From Bacteroidales bacterium (lineage in GTDB: Bacteria; Bacteroidota; Bacteroidia; Bacteroidales; UBA932): a stretch of 64,000 bases of DNA. The translations under genes were made by a program, and so were the position numbers. The notes beneath the pieces were generated by a model that did no database searches, was not told where the DNA came from, and saw nothing but the letters and a program-made list of their open reading frames with translations. The stretch is taken from positions 87,421 to 151,420 of the forward strand of contig JAFRPH010000021.1 in the NCBI GenBank assembly GCA_017429205.1. The letters are read 5' to 3'. Shown here in pieces: positions 7,911 to 16,742 of this stretch. The stretch's first letter is position 1, and every line of letters starts with the position of its first letter.

Positions 7911-8866
7911 TTCACGCGGTCCACCAGGTCGTCGGCAAAGCGCTTGAGGACGGTGTAGCCGGCGATGCCGGTTACCTTCTCCGCGGCGGCGAGCGCCTTC
8001 TCGTGGAAGCGGGCGACGGTCTCGCGGGCGTCCTCGGCCACATGGACCGAATCGTAGAGGTCCATCACGGTGGCGATCTTCTCCGCGGGCGAGAGGTCCG
8101 CCTCGAGAGCCTCGGCGACGCCCTTCGCGCCCTTTTCCATCGCGCGGACCGTGAGCCAGGACTTCTTCCCGTTCACGATGTCGCCGCCGATGGGCTTGCC
8201 GAAGACTTTCTCGTCGCCATAGGCGTCGAGGTAGTCGTCGGCCACCTGGAACGCGAGACCCAGGTTGTAGCCGTAGTTGTACAGGCCGTCGGCAATCTCC
8301 GCCGGGGCGTGGGCGATGAGTGCGCCCATCTTCGCCGAGCAGGCGATGAGAACGGCGGTCTTGAGGCCGATCATCTTCAGGTACTCGCGCATCGTCACGG
8401 CCTTCACGTGCTCAAAGTCCATGTCATACTGCTGCCCGTCGCACACCTGCGCCGCGGTGGTGGAAAACAGCTCCAGGACGTCGCTCAGGGTGTTTTCCGG
8501 CGCCTGCGCGATGCGCTTGTACGCATCGATGCACATCACGTCCCCGGAAAGGATCGCGGTGTCCGCCGACCACTTCTTCCACACGGTCTCCTTCCCGCGC
8601 CGCAGCGGGGAACGGTCCATGATGTCGTCGTGGATGAGGGTGAAGGTGTGGAACACCTCCAGGCCCGCGGCCGGCCCCAGGATCTCGGGTCCGAACGAAT
8701 CGTTGAACAGGCTGTACACGGTCAGGCACAGTTTCGGCCGCAGCCGCTTCCCGCCGATGGCGACCATATACCGCAGCGGGTCGTACAACCCCTCCGGCTC
8801 CTGGGTGAATTCAATCGTAGAAAACAGCCGCCGCACGGCCTCGTCGATGGTTTCTTGCGCAATCAT
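7907..8866 (-). CDS. Polyprenyl (short-chain isoprenyl) diphosphate synthase
   Basis: A 319-residue class I trans-prenyltransferase. It condenses isopentenyl diphosphate with an allylic primer for quinone, lipid-carrier or terpenoid synthesis. The first Asp-rich motif is D80-D-I-M-D84 and the second is D210-D-Y-L-D214, with GGKRLRP near residue 38 for diphosphate binding. Phe75, five residues before the first motif, suggests a short (C15-C20) product; this is inference. A TAATTTTG box ends 4 bp before the ATG, so the mRNA may be leaderless. Confidence 0.9.
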   Translation of the reverse strand: MIAQETIDEAVRRLFSTIEFTQEPEGLYDPLRYMVAIGGKRLRPKLCLTVYSLFNDSFGPEILGPAAGLEVFHTFTLIHDDIMDRSPLRRGKETVWKKWSADTAILSGDVMCIDAYKRIAQAPENTLSDVLELFSTTAAQVCDGQQYDMDFEHVKAVTMREYLKMIGLKTAVLIACSAKMGALIAHAPAEIADGLYNYGYNLGLAFQVADDYLDAYGDEKVFGKPIGGDIVNGKKSWLTVRAMEKGAKGVAEALEADLSPAEKIATVMDLYDSVHVAEDARETVARFHEKALAAAEKVTGIAGYTVLKRFADDLVDRVK

Positions 8867-8870
8867 AGCA

Positions 8871-8878
8871 CAAAATTA
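8871..8878 (-). promoter_or_regulatory. -7 box of the polyprenyl synthase/U32 operon
   Basis: On the minus strand this reads TAATTTTG, matching TAnnTTTG, with only 4 nt before the ATG at 8866. No TTTG is found 19-21 bp upstream; a perfect palindrome occupies that region. Confidence 0.45.
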
Positions 8879-8882
8879 CAGA

Positions 8883-8917
8883 AAATCTGTGCAAAACGGG
8901 CCGTTTTGCACAGATTT
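8883..8917. repeat. Perfect 35-bp palindrome upstream of the polyprenyl synthase
   Basis: Arms of 17 bp (8883-8899 and 8901-8917) are exact reverse complements around a single G at 8900. The right arm ends CACAGATTT, and a further copy of CACAGATTTC lies at 8959-8968. The palindrome abuts the -7 box of the downstream gene and covers where the -33 box would be, so an operator is possible. A REP-like element or terminator is also possible. Confidence 0.7.
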
Positions 8918-8933
8918 CCGTCATTTTGCCCGA

Positions 8934-8961
8934 TAAAAGTGTGAAACAGGCGTTTTTACAC
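8934..8961 (-). terminator. Weak terminator hairpin after the TolC-like gene
   Basis: On the minus strand GTGT and ACAC arms plus an AAAC/GTTT inner stem (plus-strand 8939-8961) are followed by TTTTAT (8938-8933). It begins 16 nt after the TAA of the TolC-like gene. The interrupted stem makes it a modest candidate. Confidence 0.35.
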
Positions 8962-8976
8962 AGATTTCGACCCGTT

Positions 8977-10305
8977 TTACAACTCCAGGGCGGAACCGCG
9001 GTAGAAGTCCAGGAGGCGGCTCTGGAAAAGGTATTCGCAGGCGGCCTGGGCCTTGTCGGAGCGGGCTTTGGCGAGGCGGGTGCGGGCTTCGTTGTATTCC
9101 GTGACGGTGGCCTTGCCGTTCTCGTACTTGGCCTGGGCCAGGATGAAGGCGTCTTCGGAGGCCGTGGCGGCCTCGGAGGCGGAGCGGTACTTGGCTTCCG
9201 CCGCGAGGGCGTTCGCATGGGCCTGCTGGATTTCCTTGTACAGGCTCTGCTTCGCCTTGTCCAGGGTAATCTGCTGGAGCGTCCGGTTCAGCCGGGCCGT
9301 CCGGACGTTGTTCCGCGCGGAGAACCGGTCGAAGATGGGTACGCTCAGCGAGAGGCCCACATACGGGCTGAAATTGTGCGAGAGCTGCTGCCAGAAGCCG
9401 TCCTGCGGGTAGAGACTCCGGGTGTTGGTGTAGTAGCTGGTGCCCATGCCGCCGCTCAGGGACAGGGTGGGGGAGAAGCCGGCCTTGGCGATCTTGATGG
9501 ACAGGTCGCTGCCGTTGAGCCGGATTTGCTCGGCCTTCACGCCCGGGCGCTGCTCCACGGCATCGGCATAAATGTCCTCGGGACGGGCTAGCAGATGGTC
9601 GCCCACGGCGATCTCCGGCTTGACGATGGTGAATCCGTCCGCATTCGGGAAGTCAAGCAGCTGCGACAAGTCCAGCAGGGCGTTCCGGAGGTTGTTCTCC
9701 GCCTGCACGAGGGTGAAGTTGCTCTGCGCGAGGGTGGCTTTCTGCTGGGACAGTTCGGCCTGGGAGGCCTTCCCGTTCTCCACCATCGCCTGCAGCCGTT
9801 CCACCTGGGCCTGGTCCAGTTTCAGCTGGTCCTTGGCGACGTCCACGATGTCATAGTCGTAAAGCACCTGCACGTAGGCCTTGGCCACGGAGACGCGGAT
9901 GTCGTCCCGGGCGCGCTCGAGGTCGGCCAGGGCGGCGTCCAGGTTCAGCCGGGAAAGCTTGACATTGTTCGGCCGGGCCATGCCGTCGAACAGGTTCATG
10001 CCCGCGCCGATGGAGAAGCTCGTGTTCGTCGTGGTCGCGCCGGTGGTATAGGTGTTGTCCTCGGTCAGACCGCGGCCGAAGTTCACGCTCTCGTTCGCGG
10101 AACCGCTGACATTCGGCAGGTAGGCGTTCTTGGACGTGTTCAGCTGGATTTCCCGCTGGGCCACGTTCAGCTCGCTCTGCTTCACGTTCAGGTTGTGTTC
10201 GAGGGCCCAGTCCAGGCATTCCTGGAGGCTCCAGGGGTGGCTGAGGTCCTGCGCCCCGGCCAGAGCGGGGGCGAGCAGCGCGAGGGCAAGGAAGATTCGT
10301 TTCAT
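8977..10305 (-). CDS. TolC-family outer membrane efflux protein
   Basis: A 442-residue protein with signal peptide (cleavage near LAGAQ) and long amphipathic heptad-rich helices repeated in two halves. ALEHNLNVKQSELNV near the front and AKYENGKATVTEYNEARTR near the end are typical of OEP/TolC proteins. It would form the outer-membrane channel of a tripartite pump. It is the last gene of a five-gene leftward operon (ATPase, two permeases, adaptor, channel), 4 bp after the adaptor gene. Confidence 0.92.
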   Translation of the reverse strand: MKRIFLALALLAPALAGAQDLSHPWSLQECLDWALEHNLNVKQSELNVAQREIQLNTSKNAYLPNVSGSANESVNFGRGLTEDNTYTTGATTTNTSFSIGAGMNLFDGMARPNNVKLSRLNLDAALADLERARDDIRVSVAKAYVQVLYDYDIVDVAKDQLKLDQAQVERLQAMVENGKASQAELSQQKATLAQSNFTLVQAENNLRNALLDLSQLLDFPNADGFTIVKPEIAVGDHLLARPEDIYADAVEQRPGVKAEQIRLNGSDLSIKIAKAGFSPTLSLSGGMGTSYYTNTRSLYPQDGFWQQLSHNFSPYVGLSLSVPIFDRFSARNNVRTARLNRTLQQITLDKAKQSLYKEIQQAHANALAAEAKYRSASEAATASEDAFILAQAKYENGKATVTEYNEARTRLAKARSDKAQAACEYLFQSRLLDFYRGSALEL

Positions 10306-10309
10306 GGCG

Positions 10310-11407
10310 TTACTTCTTCTTTTCGTCGAGGATCTGGATGCCGCGGACCTTCTCGCCGAGGGAGAGGCCTTCCTTGATTTCGATGTTCACCCCGTCGGAG
10401 ATGCCGGTCTTGACGTCGCGGCGCTCGTAGCCATTGGCGCCCATCACATAGACGAAGGTCTTCTCGCCCTCGAACTGGATGGCGCTTTCGGGCAGGGTCA
10501 TCACGTTCTCTTCGCGCTGGAGCTCGATTTCGGCGTTGGCGCTGTAGCCGGAGCGGATGGTGACGCCGTCCGGGACCTTGACGGTGGCCTTGATCTCGAA
10601 CAGGTTCGTGCCGCCGGATTCCGTGGCCTTCGGGGAGATGTACTCCAGGGCCGCGTCGATGGCGACGTCCTGCAGGGCGCCCACGGTGATCCGGACGGGC
10701 AGGCCGATATGGACCCGGCCCACCTCCGTCTCGTCGATGTTGCCATCGAAGATCAGGTCGTTCATGTCCGCGACCGTGGCGATGGTGGTACCGTCGTTGA
10801 AGGTGTTCGAGTTGATGACCGTGTTACCGACTTTCACCGGGATGTCCAGGATGAGGCCGGCCACGGAGGACCGCACGAGGGTGGAGCTCCCGGACTTGTT
10901 GGACGACGACACACCGTCGCGGATGATTTCCAGGGATTCCACGGAGGCGGCGTACTCTTCCTGGGCCTGCTTGAGGGCCTGGGCCACCTGCTCGAAGGCC
11001 TCGGCGCTCACGAGCTGCTGGTCGAAGAGATTCTTTTGGCGGTCGTAGTTGGTCTGGGCCTGCTTGAGGTTCACCTCGGACAGGCGGACGCGGCTCTGGG
11101 CGCTGCTCAGCTGGCTCATCTCGGGGATGACCTTGAGCTTCGCGATGACCTCGTTCTTCTCGACCGTCTGGCCGGCTTCCTTGTACAGCTCGGCCACGAT
11201 GCCGCTGATCTGGGCTTTCACGTTCACCTCGTCCCGGGGCTGGATCTTGCCCGTGACGACGGTGGATTTGGAGATGGTGCCCATCTCGGGCGCCAGTTCC
11301 TCGTACTGGATCTCCTTCGGGCGCGAACGCTGGAACAGGTACGCGAAGGTGCCGATGAACACGGCCGCCACGAGGAGGATGGTCAGGATTCTACCGAATT
11401 TTTTCAT
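10310..11407 (-). CDS. Periplasmic adaptor subunit (MacA/HlyD family)
   Basis: A 365-residue membrane fusion protein with one N-terminal transmembrane segment (about residues 8-25). The lipoyl-type halves are marked by VNVKAQISGIVAELYKEAGQTVEKN and by SSVAGLILDIPVKVGNTV, with a coiled-coil hairpin between them (about residues 105-170). The C-terminal beta-barrel runs to the end. It would bridge the two FtsX-type permeases to the TolC-like channel. The gene follows the second permease by 15 bp. Confidence 0.92.
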   Translation of the reverse strand: MKKFGRILTILLVAAVFIGTFAYLFQRSRPKEIQYEELAPEMGTISKSTVVTGKIQPRDEVNVKAQISGIVAELYKEAGQTVEKNEVIAKLKVIPEMSQLSSAQSRVRLSEVNLKQAQTNYDRQKNLFDQQLVSAEAFEQVAQALKQAQEEYAASVESLEIIRDGVSSSNKSGSSTLVRSSVAGLILDIPVKVGNTVINSNTFNDGTTIATVADMNDLIFDGNIDETEVGRVHIGLPVRITVGALQDVAIDAALEYISPKATESGGTNLFEIKATVKVPDGVTIRSGYSANAEIELQREENVMTLPESAIQFEGEKTFVYVMGANGYERRDVKTGISDGVNIEIKEGLSLGEKVRGIQILDEKKK

Positions 11408-11422
11408 ATGATGTTTGTTTTA

Positions 11423-12679
11423 TTATTCATCACGCATGGCGTCCACAGGTTTGATCTGCATGGCGCGGAGGGCGGGCATCAGGCCCGCGAGGACGCCGAG
11501 GACGGTCAGGAGGAGGGCGGCGAGGACCGCGGTGCCGAAGGGCACCTGGAAGGCGGCCTTCAGGACGCCGTCCGTGGTCATCGCAAGCTCCACCCCGGCG
11601 AGGATGAGGACGCTGAACACGATGCCGACCATGCCCGCCACGAGGGTGAGGACGATGCTCTCGGAGATGATCTGCCCGAGAATCTGGCGCGGCGTGGCGC
11701 CGATGGCCCGCCGGATGCCGATCTCGGTCGTGCGTTCCTTCACCGACACCATCATGATGTTGGACACGCCGATGACGCCGGCCAGGAGCGTCCCGAGGCC
11801 GATGAGCCAGATCAGGAAGTTGATGCCCTTGAACAGGTTGTCCACGATGCCGAAGATGAGCTGGGTGTTCAGCAGGAACATCGCCTGCTCGTCCGTCGGC
11901 TCGATATAGTGTTGCCGCGCGATGATTTCCCGCACGCGCGGCGTGACATCGCTCATCGTAATCCCTTCCTTCGCCGTGAAGCAGAGGAGATGGACCGTGT
12001 TGCCCAGGTTGTAGGCCTTGCGGGCCTGGTTGATGGGGATGGTCACCGCGTCGGAGGCGCGGCCGTTGATGCTGATGCCGCCGCTGTCCCGCCAGTCCAC
12101 GCCGATGACGGTGTAATAGCTTCCGTCGATGCTGATCCGCTCCCCGAGCGGGCTGCCGCCTTCCGGGAAGAGTTCCTCATAGACACGCTTGCCGATGACG
12201 CACACTTTCCGCTCCTGCAGGTTGTCGGCGTCATTGATCCAGCGTCCGTATTTGATCTTGGGGGTTTCGATGTTGGCGTAATCGGCCCGGGCGCCTTTCA
12301 CCACGGCGCGGGAGGAGGTATTCTCGTCCCGGGTGACGGACTTGCCCCACAGGCTCACGGAAGGGGAGACGGTCTCCAGTTCCGGCACCATCGCCTTGAG
12401 CCGGTCCACGTCGGCATATTCCAGGTCCCAGGTACGGCCCTTCTTGAAGCCCTTGTAGGGCTTGGTGGTGGCGCTGGTGGCGACGATGCAGGTGTTCTGG
12501 GCGAAGCCCTCGAAATTCTGCACCAGCAGGTCCTTCAGGCCCTGGCCGCCACCGGTGAGGAGCATCAGCATGAACACGCCCCAGAACACGCCGAAACCGG
12601 TAAGGAGGCTCCGGCTGCGGTTGCGGAGAATGCTGTCCAGGATTTCCCGGAAGGTATCGGTGTCGAACAGGGGCTTCAT
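11423..12679 (-). CDS. MacB/FtsX-type ABC permease (second of pair)
   Basis: A 418-residue protein with one N-terminal transmembrane helix, a large periplasmic MacB-PCD domain (about residues 50-260) and three C-terminal helices. The conserved cytoplasmic loop VKERTTEIGIRRAIGATPR is typical of FtsX permeases. It overlaps the first permease by 4 bp. Two different permeases in tandem suggest a heterodimeric MacB-like transporter driven by the single ATPase of the operon. Substrate unknown. Confidence 0.92.
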   Translation of the reverse strand: MKPLFDTDTFREILDSILRNRSRSLLTGFGVFWGVFMLMLLTGGGQGLKDLLVQNFEGFAQNTCIVATSATTKPYKGFKKGRTWDLEYADVDRLKAMVPELETVSPSVSLWGKSVTRDENTSSRAVVKGARADYANIETPKIKYGRWINDADNLQERKVCVIGKRVYEELFPEGGSPLGERISIDGSYYTVIGVDWRDSGGISINGRASDAVTIPINQARKAYNLGNTVHLLCFTAKEGITMSDVTPRVREIIARQHYIEPTDEQAMFLLNTQLIFGIVDNLFKGINFLIWLIGLGTLLAGVIGVSNIMMVSVKERTTEIGIRRAIGATPRQILGQIISESIVLTLVAGMVGIVFSVLILAGVELAMTTDGVLKAAFQVPFGTAVLAALLLTVLGVLAGLMPALRAMQIKPVDAMRDE

Positions 12680-13947
12680 TCCGCACGCAGGGCTTCAATG
12701 GGTTTCACACGCGCGGCCTTCCAGGCGGGGACGGCCCCCGCGATGGTTCCGGCCACGATCAGCAGGATGGTCGCTTCCAGGGCCACGTCCAGGCCCACGG
12801 TCGGGTTCACCAGCATCCGGATGTTCCCGATGTCCATCCCGATGTCCACGGTACGCTGTCCCACGGTCTTGTCCATGATCTGGCAGGCGATCATCCCGAG
12901 GAACATGCCGATGTAGCCGAAGATGGCCGTGATGGTCACGCTCTCGGCGATGATGAGCTTCAGGATTTCGGCCGGGGAGGCGCCGATGGCTTTCCGGATG
13001 CCGAACTCGTGGGTGCGCTCCTTCACGGCGATGAGCATGATGTTGGAGACGCCTACGATGCCGCTCACGAGCGTCAGGAGGCCCAGGATCCACAGGAAGG
13101 TGCGGATGATCCGCTGGGCGTCGTTCATCTCCATGTTGTCCGTGTAGCCGTTGCCGATCCAGATGCCCCGCCGGTCGTCCGGCGCCACATCGTGCCGGAG
13201 GCGCAGGGCGCTGCCGTATTCTTTTTCAAAGGCCTCGTATTCTTCCTTGGTCTCGGGGCCGTCCACCGTGAAGGTGATGCTTCCGATCTTGTTGCTGGTG
13301 TCGTAGATCCCTTTGTAGGTGGTGTAGGGGACAGGGCAGGTGCGGTACATGTCGGATTCGTCGGTATGGTAGATGCCCACGACCCGGAAGGAGACCGTTC
13401 CGGCGCCCACCCATTTGCCTACAAGGGCTTTCGGGTCTTTCGGGGAGAGTTCCTTGGCTTGCGCGAGGCTCAGGACGACGACCTTGCGGCGCTCCTTGAG
13501 GTCGTCCGGGTTCAGGAACCGGCCGGCGTACATCTTGATCTTGTTCTGCTCCTGGTATTCGGGCAGCACACCGGAAATCTGGCCCGCCACGGTGTTGCCG
13601 TCCAGGCTGAAGGTGACGCCCGTCGACCCGGTCTGGCGGGCGACATTGCCCACGGCGTGGGACCAGCGCTGTCCTTCCGTCCAGGTGACGTCCGTCTCGT
13701 CCAGGTCGATCACGCGACCCTCCTGGTAACCGGCATACGGCTTGGAGGTGCGCCAGCCTTCCACCGTGATGTTCTGGGAGATGAAGTCCGAGACGTTGCC
13801 CATGAACGAGTTCATCAGGCCGTTCCCCGCACCCAGCAGGCAGATCAGCAGGAAGATGCCCCAGCTCACCGCAAAGCCCGTGAGGGCCGTGCGAAGCTTG
13901 TTGTTCCGGAGGTTGCTCGCTATTTCGTGGAAAAGTTCCCGCATCAC
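12676..13947 (-). CDS. MacB/FtsX-type ABC permease (first of pair)
   Basis: A 423-residue paralogue of the next permease with the same layout: N-terminal helix, extracytoplasmic domain, three C-terminal helices. The FtsX signature loop is VKERTHEFGIRKAIGASPA. Its start overlaps the ATPase stop by 4 bp, and its stop overlaps the second permease start by 4 bp, so all three should be translated in fixed ratio. Confidence 0.92.
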   Translation of the reverse strand: MMRELFHEIASNLRNNKLRTALTGFAVSWGIFLLICLLGAGNGLMNSFMGNVSDFISQNITVEGWRTSKPYAGYQEGRVIDLDETDVTWTEGQRWSHAVGNVARQTGSTGVTFSLDGNTVAGQISGVLPEYQEQNKIKMYAGRFLNPDDLKERRKVVVLSLAQAKELSPKDPKALVGKWVGAGTVSFRVVGIYHTDESDMYRTCPVPYTTYKGIYDTSNKIGSITFTVDGPETKEEYEAFEKEYGSALRLRHDVAPDDRRGIWIGNGYTDNMEMNDAQRIIRTFLWILGLLTLVSGIVGVSNIMLIAVKERTHEFGIRKAIGASPAEILKLIIAESVTITAIFGYIGMFLGMIACQIMDKTVGQRTVDIGMDIGNIRMLVNPTVGLDVALEATILLIVAGTIAGAVPAWKAARVKPIEALRAE

Positions 13948-14657
13948 TTCATCATGGTTCCGTCCCAGGCCGTGTGGGCCTTGTTCTCTTCGATCTCGCC
14001 GATGATGCCGTCCTTGATGTGGATGATCTTGTCGGTCTCGTTGGCGACGCCGCTCTCGTGGGTGACGACGATGATGGTGATGTTCTCCTCCTGGTTCAGG
14101 CGCTTGAGGAGCTGCATCACCTCGACGCTGGTCTTGGAGTCCAGCGCGCCCGTGGGCTCGTCGGCAAGGATGATCTGCGGGCGGGTGATGAGGGCGCGGG
14201 CGATGGCGACGCGCTGCTTCTGGCCGCCGGACATCTCGTTGGGGAAGTGGGAGGCCCAGGCCGTGAGCCCGAGCTTCTCCAGGTATTCCATGGCCATTTC
14301 GTGCCGCTTCTTCCGCGGGACGCCCTGGTAGTAGAGGGGGAGCTCCACGTTCTCCACGGCCGTCTTGAAGTTGATGAGGTTGAAGCTCTGGAACACGAAG
14401 CCGATCATCCGGTTGCGGTAGTCGGCCGCCTGCTTTTCGGTCAGGTCCTTGATGAGCTTGCCGTCCAGCCAGTATTCGCCGGTGTCGTAATTGTCCAGGA
14501 TGCCCAGGATATTGAGGAGGGTGGACTTGCCGGAGCCGGAGGCGCCCATGATGGACACGAACTCCCCGCGTTCGATGGCGAGGTCGATGCCCTTGAGCAC
14601 GTGAAGCGGCTGTCCGTTGTCGTACGTCTTGTTGATTCCCTTGAGTTCGATCAGCAT
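13944..14657 (-). CDS. ABC transporter ATP-binding protein (MacB/LolD type)
   Basis: A 237-residue ATPase: Walker A GASGSGKST, signature MSGGQKQRV, Walker B IILADEPTGALD, and a switch His in VVTHE. The family (LolD/MacB/FtsE) works with FtsX-type permeases as mechanotransmitters instead of as ordinary channels. It is the first gene of the efflux operon and has a consensus promoter 30-60 bp upstream. Confidence 0.93.
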   Translation of the reverse strand: MLIELKGINKTYDNGQPLHVLKGIDLAIERGEFVSIMGASGSGKSTLLNILGILDNYDTGEYWLDGKLIKDLTEKQAADYRNRMIGFVFQSFNLINFKTAVENVELPLYYQGVPRKKRHEMAMEYLEKLGLTAWASHFPNEMSGGQKQRVAIARALITRPQIILADEPTGALDSKTSVEVMQLLKRLNQEENITIIVVTHESGVANETDKIIHIKDGIIGEIEENKAHTAWDGTMMK

Positions 14658-14686
14658 TTGTTGTGTATTAGTGTGCTATGACACTG

Positions 14687-14718
14687 CAAAGATAAGCGGA
14701 AAAATGAAACCGGCCAAA
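14687..14718 (-). promoter_or_regulatory. Consensus promoter of the efflux operon
   Basis: On the minus strand TTTG (14718-14715), 20 bp, then TATCTTTG (14694-14687), a full match to the Bacteroidota consensus. Predicted leader is about 24 nt. The -33 box lies inside an inverted repeat (14711-14740). Confidence 0.78.
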
Positions 14719-14740
14719 TCTTTTTGCAAAAATTTGGCCG
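14711..14740. repeat. Inverted repeat overlapping the efflux promoter -33 box
   Basis: CGGCCAAAT (14711-14719) and ATTTGGCCG (14732-14740) are exact complements with a 12-bp T/A-rich centre that itself contains TTTTTGCAAAAA. The left arm includes the -33 TTTG. Such placement suits a dimeric repressor or activator; it may instead act with the next hairpin as a terminator for the acyl-CoA ligase gene. Confidence 0.6.
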
Positions 14741-14748
14741 ATTCAATG

Positions 14749-14773
14749 AAAAAATACTGTCTGTCAGTATTTT
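14749..14773 (-). terminator. Terminator of the acyl-CoA ligase gene
   Basis: On the minus strand, AAAATACTG and CAGTATTTT form a 9-bp A/T-rich stem around ACAGA, ending in a run of six T (14754-14749). The stop codon at 14774-14772 lies at the base of the stem. Confidence 0.5.
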
Positions 14774-16694
14774 ATTTCAGCGCCTCGAGATTGCGCGAAT
14801 TCTTGATGTCCTTGCCTTCCGGCGTGTAGAGGTAGTCCAGCAGGGAAGCGTAGTGCTCCTCCACCTTGCCGCGGACGATCTTCATCGTGGAGTTCATCAT
14901 CTTGTTGGCGATGGTGAATTCCTCGTCGCAGATGCCGACGGCGGTCGGGAGCCAGCGCTCGGGGAACATTCCCTCGTGCTTGCCGCCCTTCTTGTAGGAA
15001 TCCACTTCCTGCTGGATGATGTCCAGCATCGCCTTGCGGCCTTCCTCGGAGGCGGCGTCGAGGCCCTGGGCCTCCACGGCCTCCTTCAGCGCGGCCTTGT
15101 CGGGCACGATGAGCGCGACGCAGTACGGCTTCTGGTTGTTGTGCAGGACGCACGCGTTGACGAACTTGGAGACCTCGGTGAGGTTGTCCTCGAAGCCTTC
15201 CGGGGAGTATTTCTCGCCGTCGGAGGAGATGAGGAGGCTCTTGAAGCGGCCCACGACATACAGGAATTCCGGGTCCTCCGGGCAGATGTAGCCCATGTCG
15301 CCGGTGTGGAGCCAGCCGTCGATGATGGTGTCGGCCGTGGCCTTGGGGTTCTTCCAGTAGCCCGCCATCACGTTCTCGCCGCGGATGACGATCTCGCCGC
15401 GGGTGCCGTGCGGGACTTCCTTGCCCTCGGCGTCCAGGATGACGATGTCCATCGGCTTCACCAGCCGGCCGGAGGAGCCGAAGCGGGCGTGGCCGGCGGA
15501 ATTCGCGCAGATGATCGGGGTGGCCTCGGTGAGGCCGTAGCCCTGGAACATCGGCATGCCCACGGCGCAGAAGAAGCGCTGGAGCTCGATGTCCAGCAGG
15601 GCGCCGCCGCCCACGAAGAACTGCATCCGGCCGCCGAAGCTCTCGCGCACCTGCTTGAAGAGGATCTTGTCGAACAGGGCCACGAGGGGCTTGCGCCAGA
15701 AGGTGCCGCCCGTGCCGCGGTTGTAGTATTCCTTGTTGTACTTGATGGCGTTGTTGAGGGCGAAGTTGAAGAGTTTCTCCACCTTCGGGCCCTTCTTCTT
15801 GATGCCGGTCTCGATGTTCTTCTTGAAGTTGCGGGCCAGGGCCGGGACGGACAGCATCACGTGCGGGCGCGTCTCGGCGATGGCCGCCGGGACGTTGCGC
15901 AGGGTGGCGAGGGCGTTCTTGCCGATGGGCACGAAGGCGATGGAACCGGCGTATCCCATCATCGTGTACATACCCGCCACGTGCGCGAAGCAGTGGTCCA
16001 GCGGGAGGATGATGAGCATCGTGGAGTCCGGGCCGATGGAGATGACCGAGTTGCCCTGGGCGACGTTGGCGGTGTAGTTGCGGTGCGTCAGGAGGATGCC
16101 CTTCGGATCCGCCGTCGTACCGGAGGTATAGGAGATGTTCGCGTAGTCGTCCGGGCCGACGGACTTGAAGCGGGCCTCGAACTCGTCGCGGTGGGCCTTC
16201 AGGAACTCGTCGCCCATCTTCTGGATCTCGGACATCCGGATCTCCTTGGGCTCGAGCTTGTCATAGTCGAAGGCGGTGTCGTCGAACACGATGACCTTCT
16301 CCACGTCCGGGCATTCGGCCAGGATGGCGCGGATGCGGGGCAGGTGGTTCCCTGAGACGAAGATGTACTTGGATTCGGAGTGGTTGATGCGGAACACGAG
16401 GTCCTTGCCCTCGCCGAGGTTCACGGAGAGGGGAACGTCGACGGCTCCGGCGTACAGGGCGCCGATCTCCGCCAGGATCCACATCGCGCGGCTCTCGGAC
16501 AGGAGGGCGATCTTGTCGCCCTTCTTCACGCCCAGGGAAATCAGGCCGGCGCCGATGCGGTAGGCTTCGTTCCGGGTCTGTTCCTGCGTGATTTCCGTCC
16601 ACTTGCCGTTTACTTTCTCACGAAGGTATACGTGGTCGGCGAACTGTCGGGTGTTCTTCTCGACAAAGTCGATGATGGTGGGTCTTTCTGTCAT
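14772..16694 (-). CDS. Long-chain acyl-CoA synthetase (AMP-forming)
   Basis: A 640-residue adenylate-forming ligase that activates fatty acids with ATP and CoA. The P-loop motif is YTSGTTADPKGILLTH, the A5-type motif is GYGLTEATP, the A8 motif is WLHTGDMGYI, and the late Lys region has GEKYSPEGFEDNL. Length and the LLISSDGEKYSPE segment match the FACS/FadD15 group found across Bacteroidota. No membrane helix is obvious. It is flanked on both sides by candidate terminators, so it may be transcribed alone, though I see no clear promoter in the 35 bp upstream. Confidence 0.9.
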   Translation of the reverse strand: MTERPTIIDFVEKNTRQFADHVYLREKVNGKWTEITQEQTRNEAYRIGAGLISLGVKKGDKIALLSESRAMWILAEIGALYAGAVDVPLSVNLGEGKDLVFRINHSESKYIFVSGNHLPRIRAILAECPDVEKVIVFDDTAFDYDKLEPKEIRMSEIQKMGDEFLKAHRDEFEARFKSVGPDDYANISYTSGTTADPKGILLTHRNYTANVAQGNSVISIGPDSTMLIILPLDHCFAHVAGMYTMMGYAGSIAFVPIGKNALATLRNVPAAIAETRPHVMLSVPALARNFKKNIETGIKKKGPKVEKLFNFALNNAIKYNKEYYNRGTGGTFWRKPLVALFDKILFKQVRESFGGRMQFFVGGGALLDIELQRFFCAVGMPMFQGYGLTEATPIICANSAGHARFGSSGRLVKPMDIVILDAEGKEVPHGTRGEIVIRGENVMAGYWKNPKATADTIIDGWLHTGDMGYICPEDPEFLYVVGRFKSLLISSDGEKYSPEGFEDNLTEVSKFVNACVLHNNQKPYCVALIVPDKAALKEAVEAQGLDAASEEGRKAMLDIIQQEVDSYKKGGKHEGMFPERWLPTAVGICDEEFTIANKMMNSTMKIVRGKVEEHYASLLDYLYTPEGKDIKNSRNLEALK

Positions 16695-16716
16695 AATCAG
16701 GTATAGGTTTTAACAT

Positions 16717-16742
16717 AAAAACCCCGCCGTTACTCGGCAGGG
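16717..16742 (-). terminator. Terminator with the kinase stop codon in its loop
   Basis: On the minus strand CCCTGCCG (16742-16735) pairs with CGGCGGGG (16729-16722), one G-U pair, around loop AGTAA, which holds the TAA stop of the kinase gene. Five T (16721-16717) follow. This is a textbook intrinsic terminator placed on the stop codon itself. Confidence 0.75.

Noticed and set aside
8883..8917. Attachment site or IS end
   Set aside because: No transposase, integrase or matching second copy with target duplication is present in the window.
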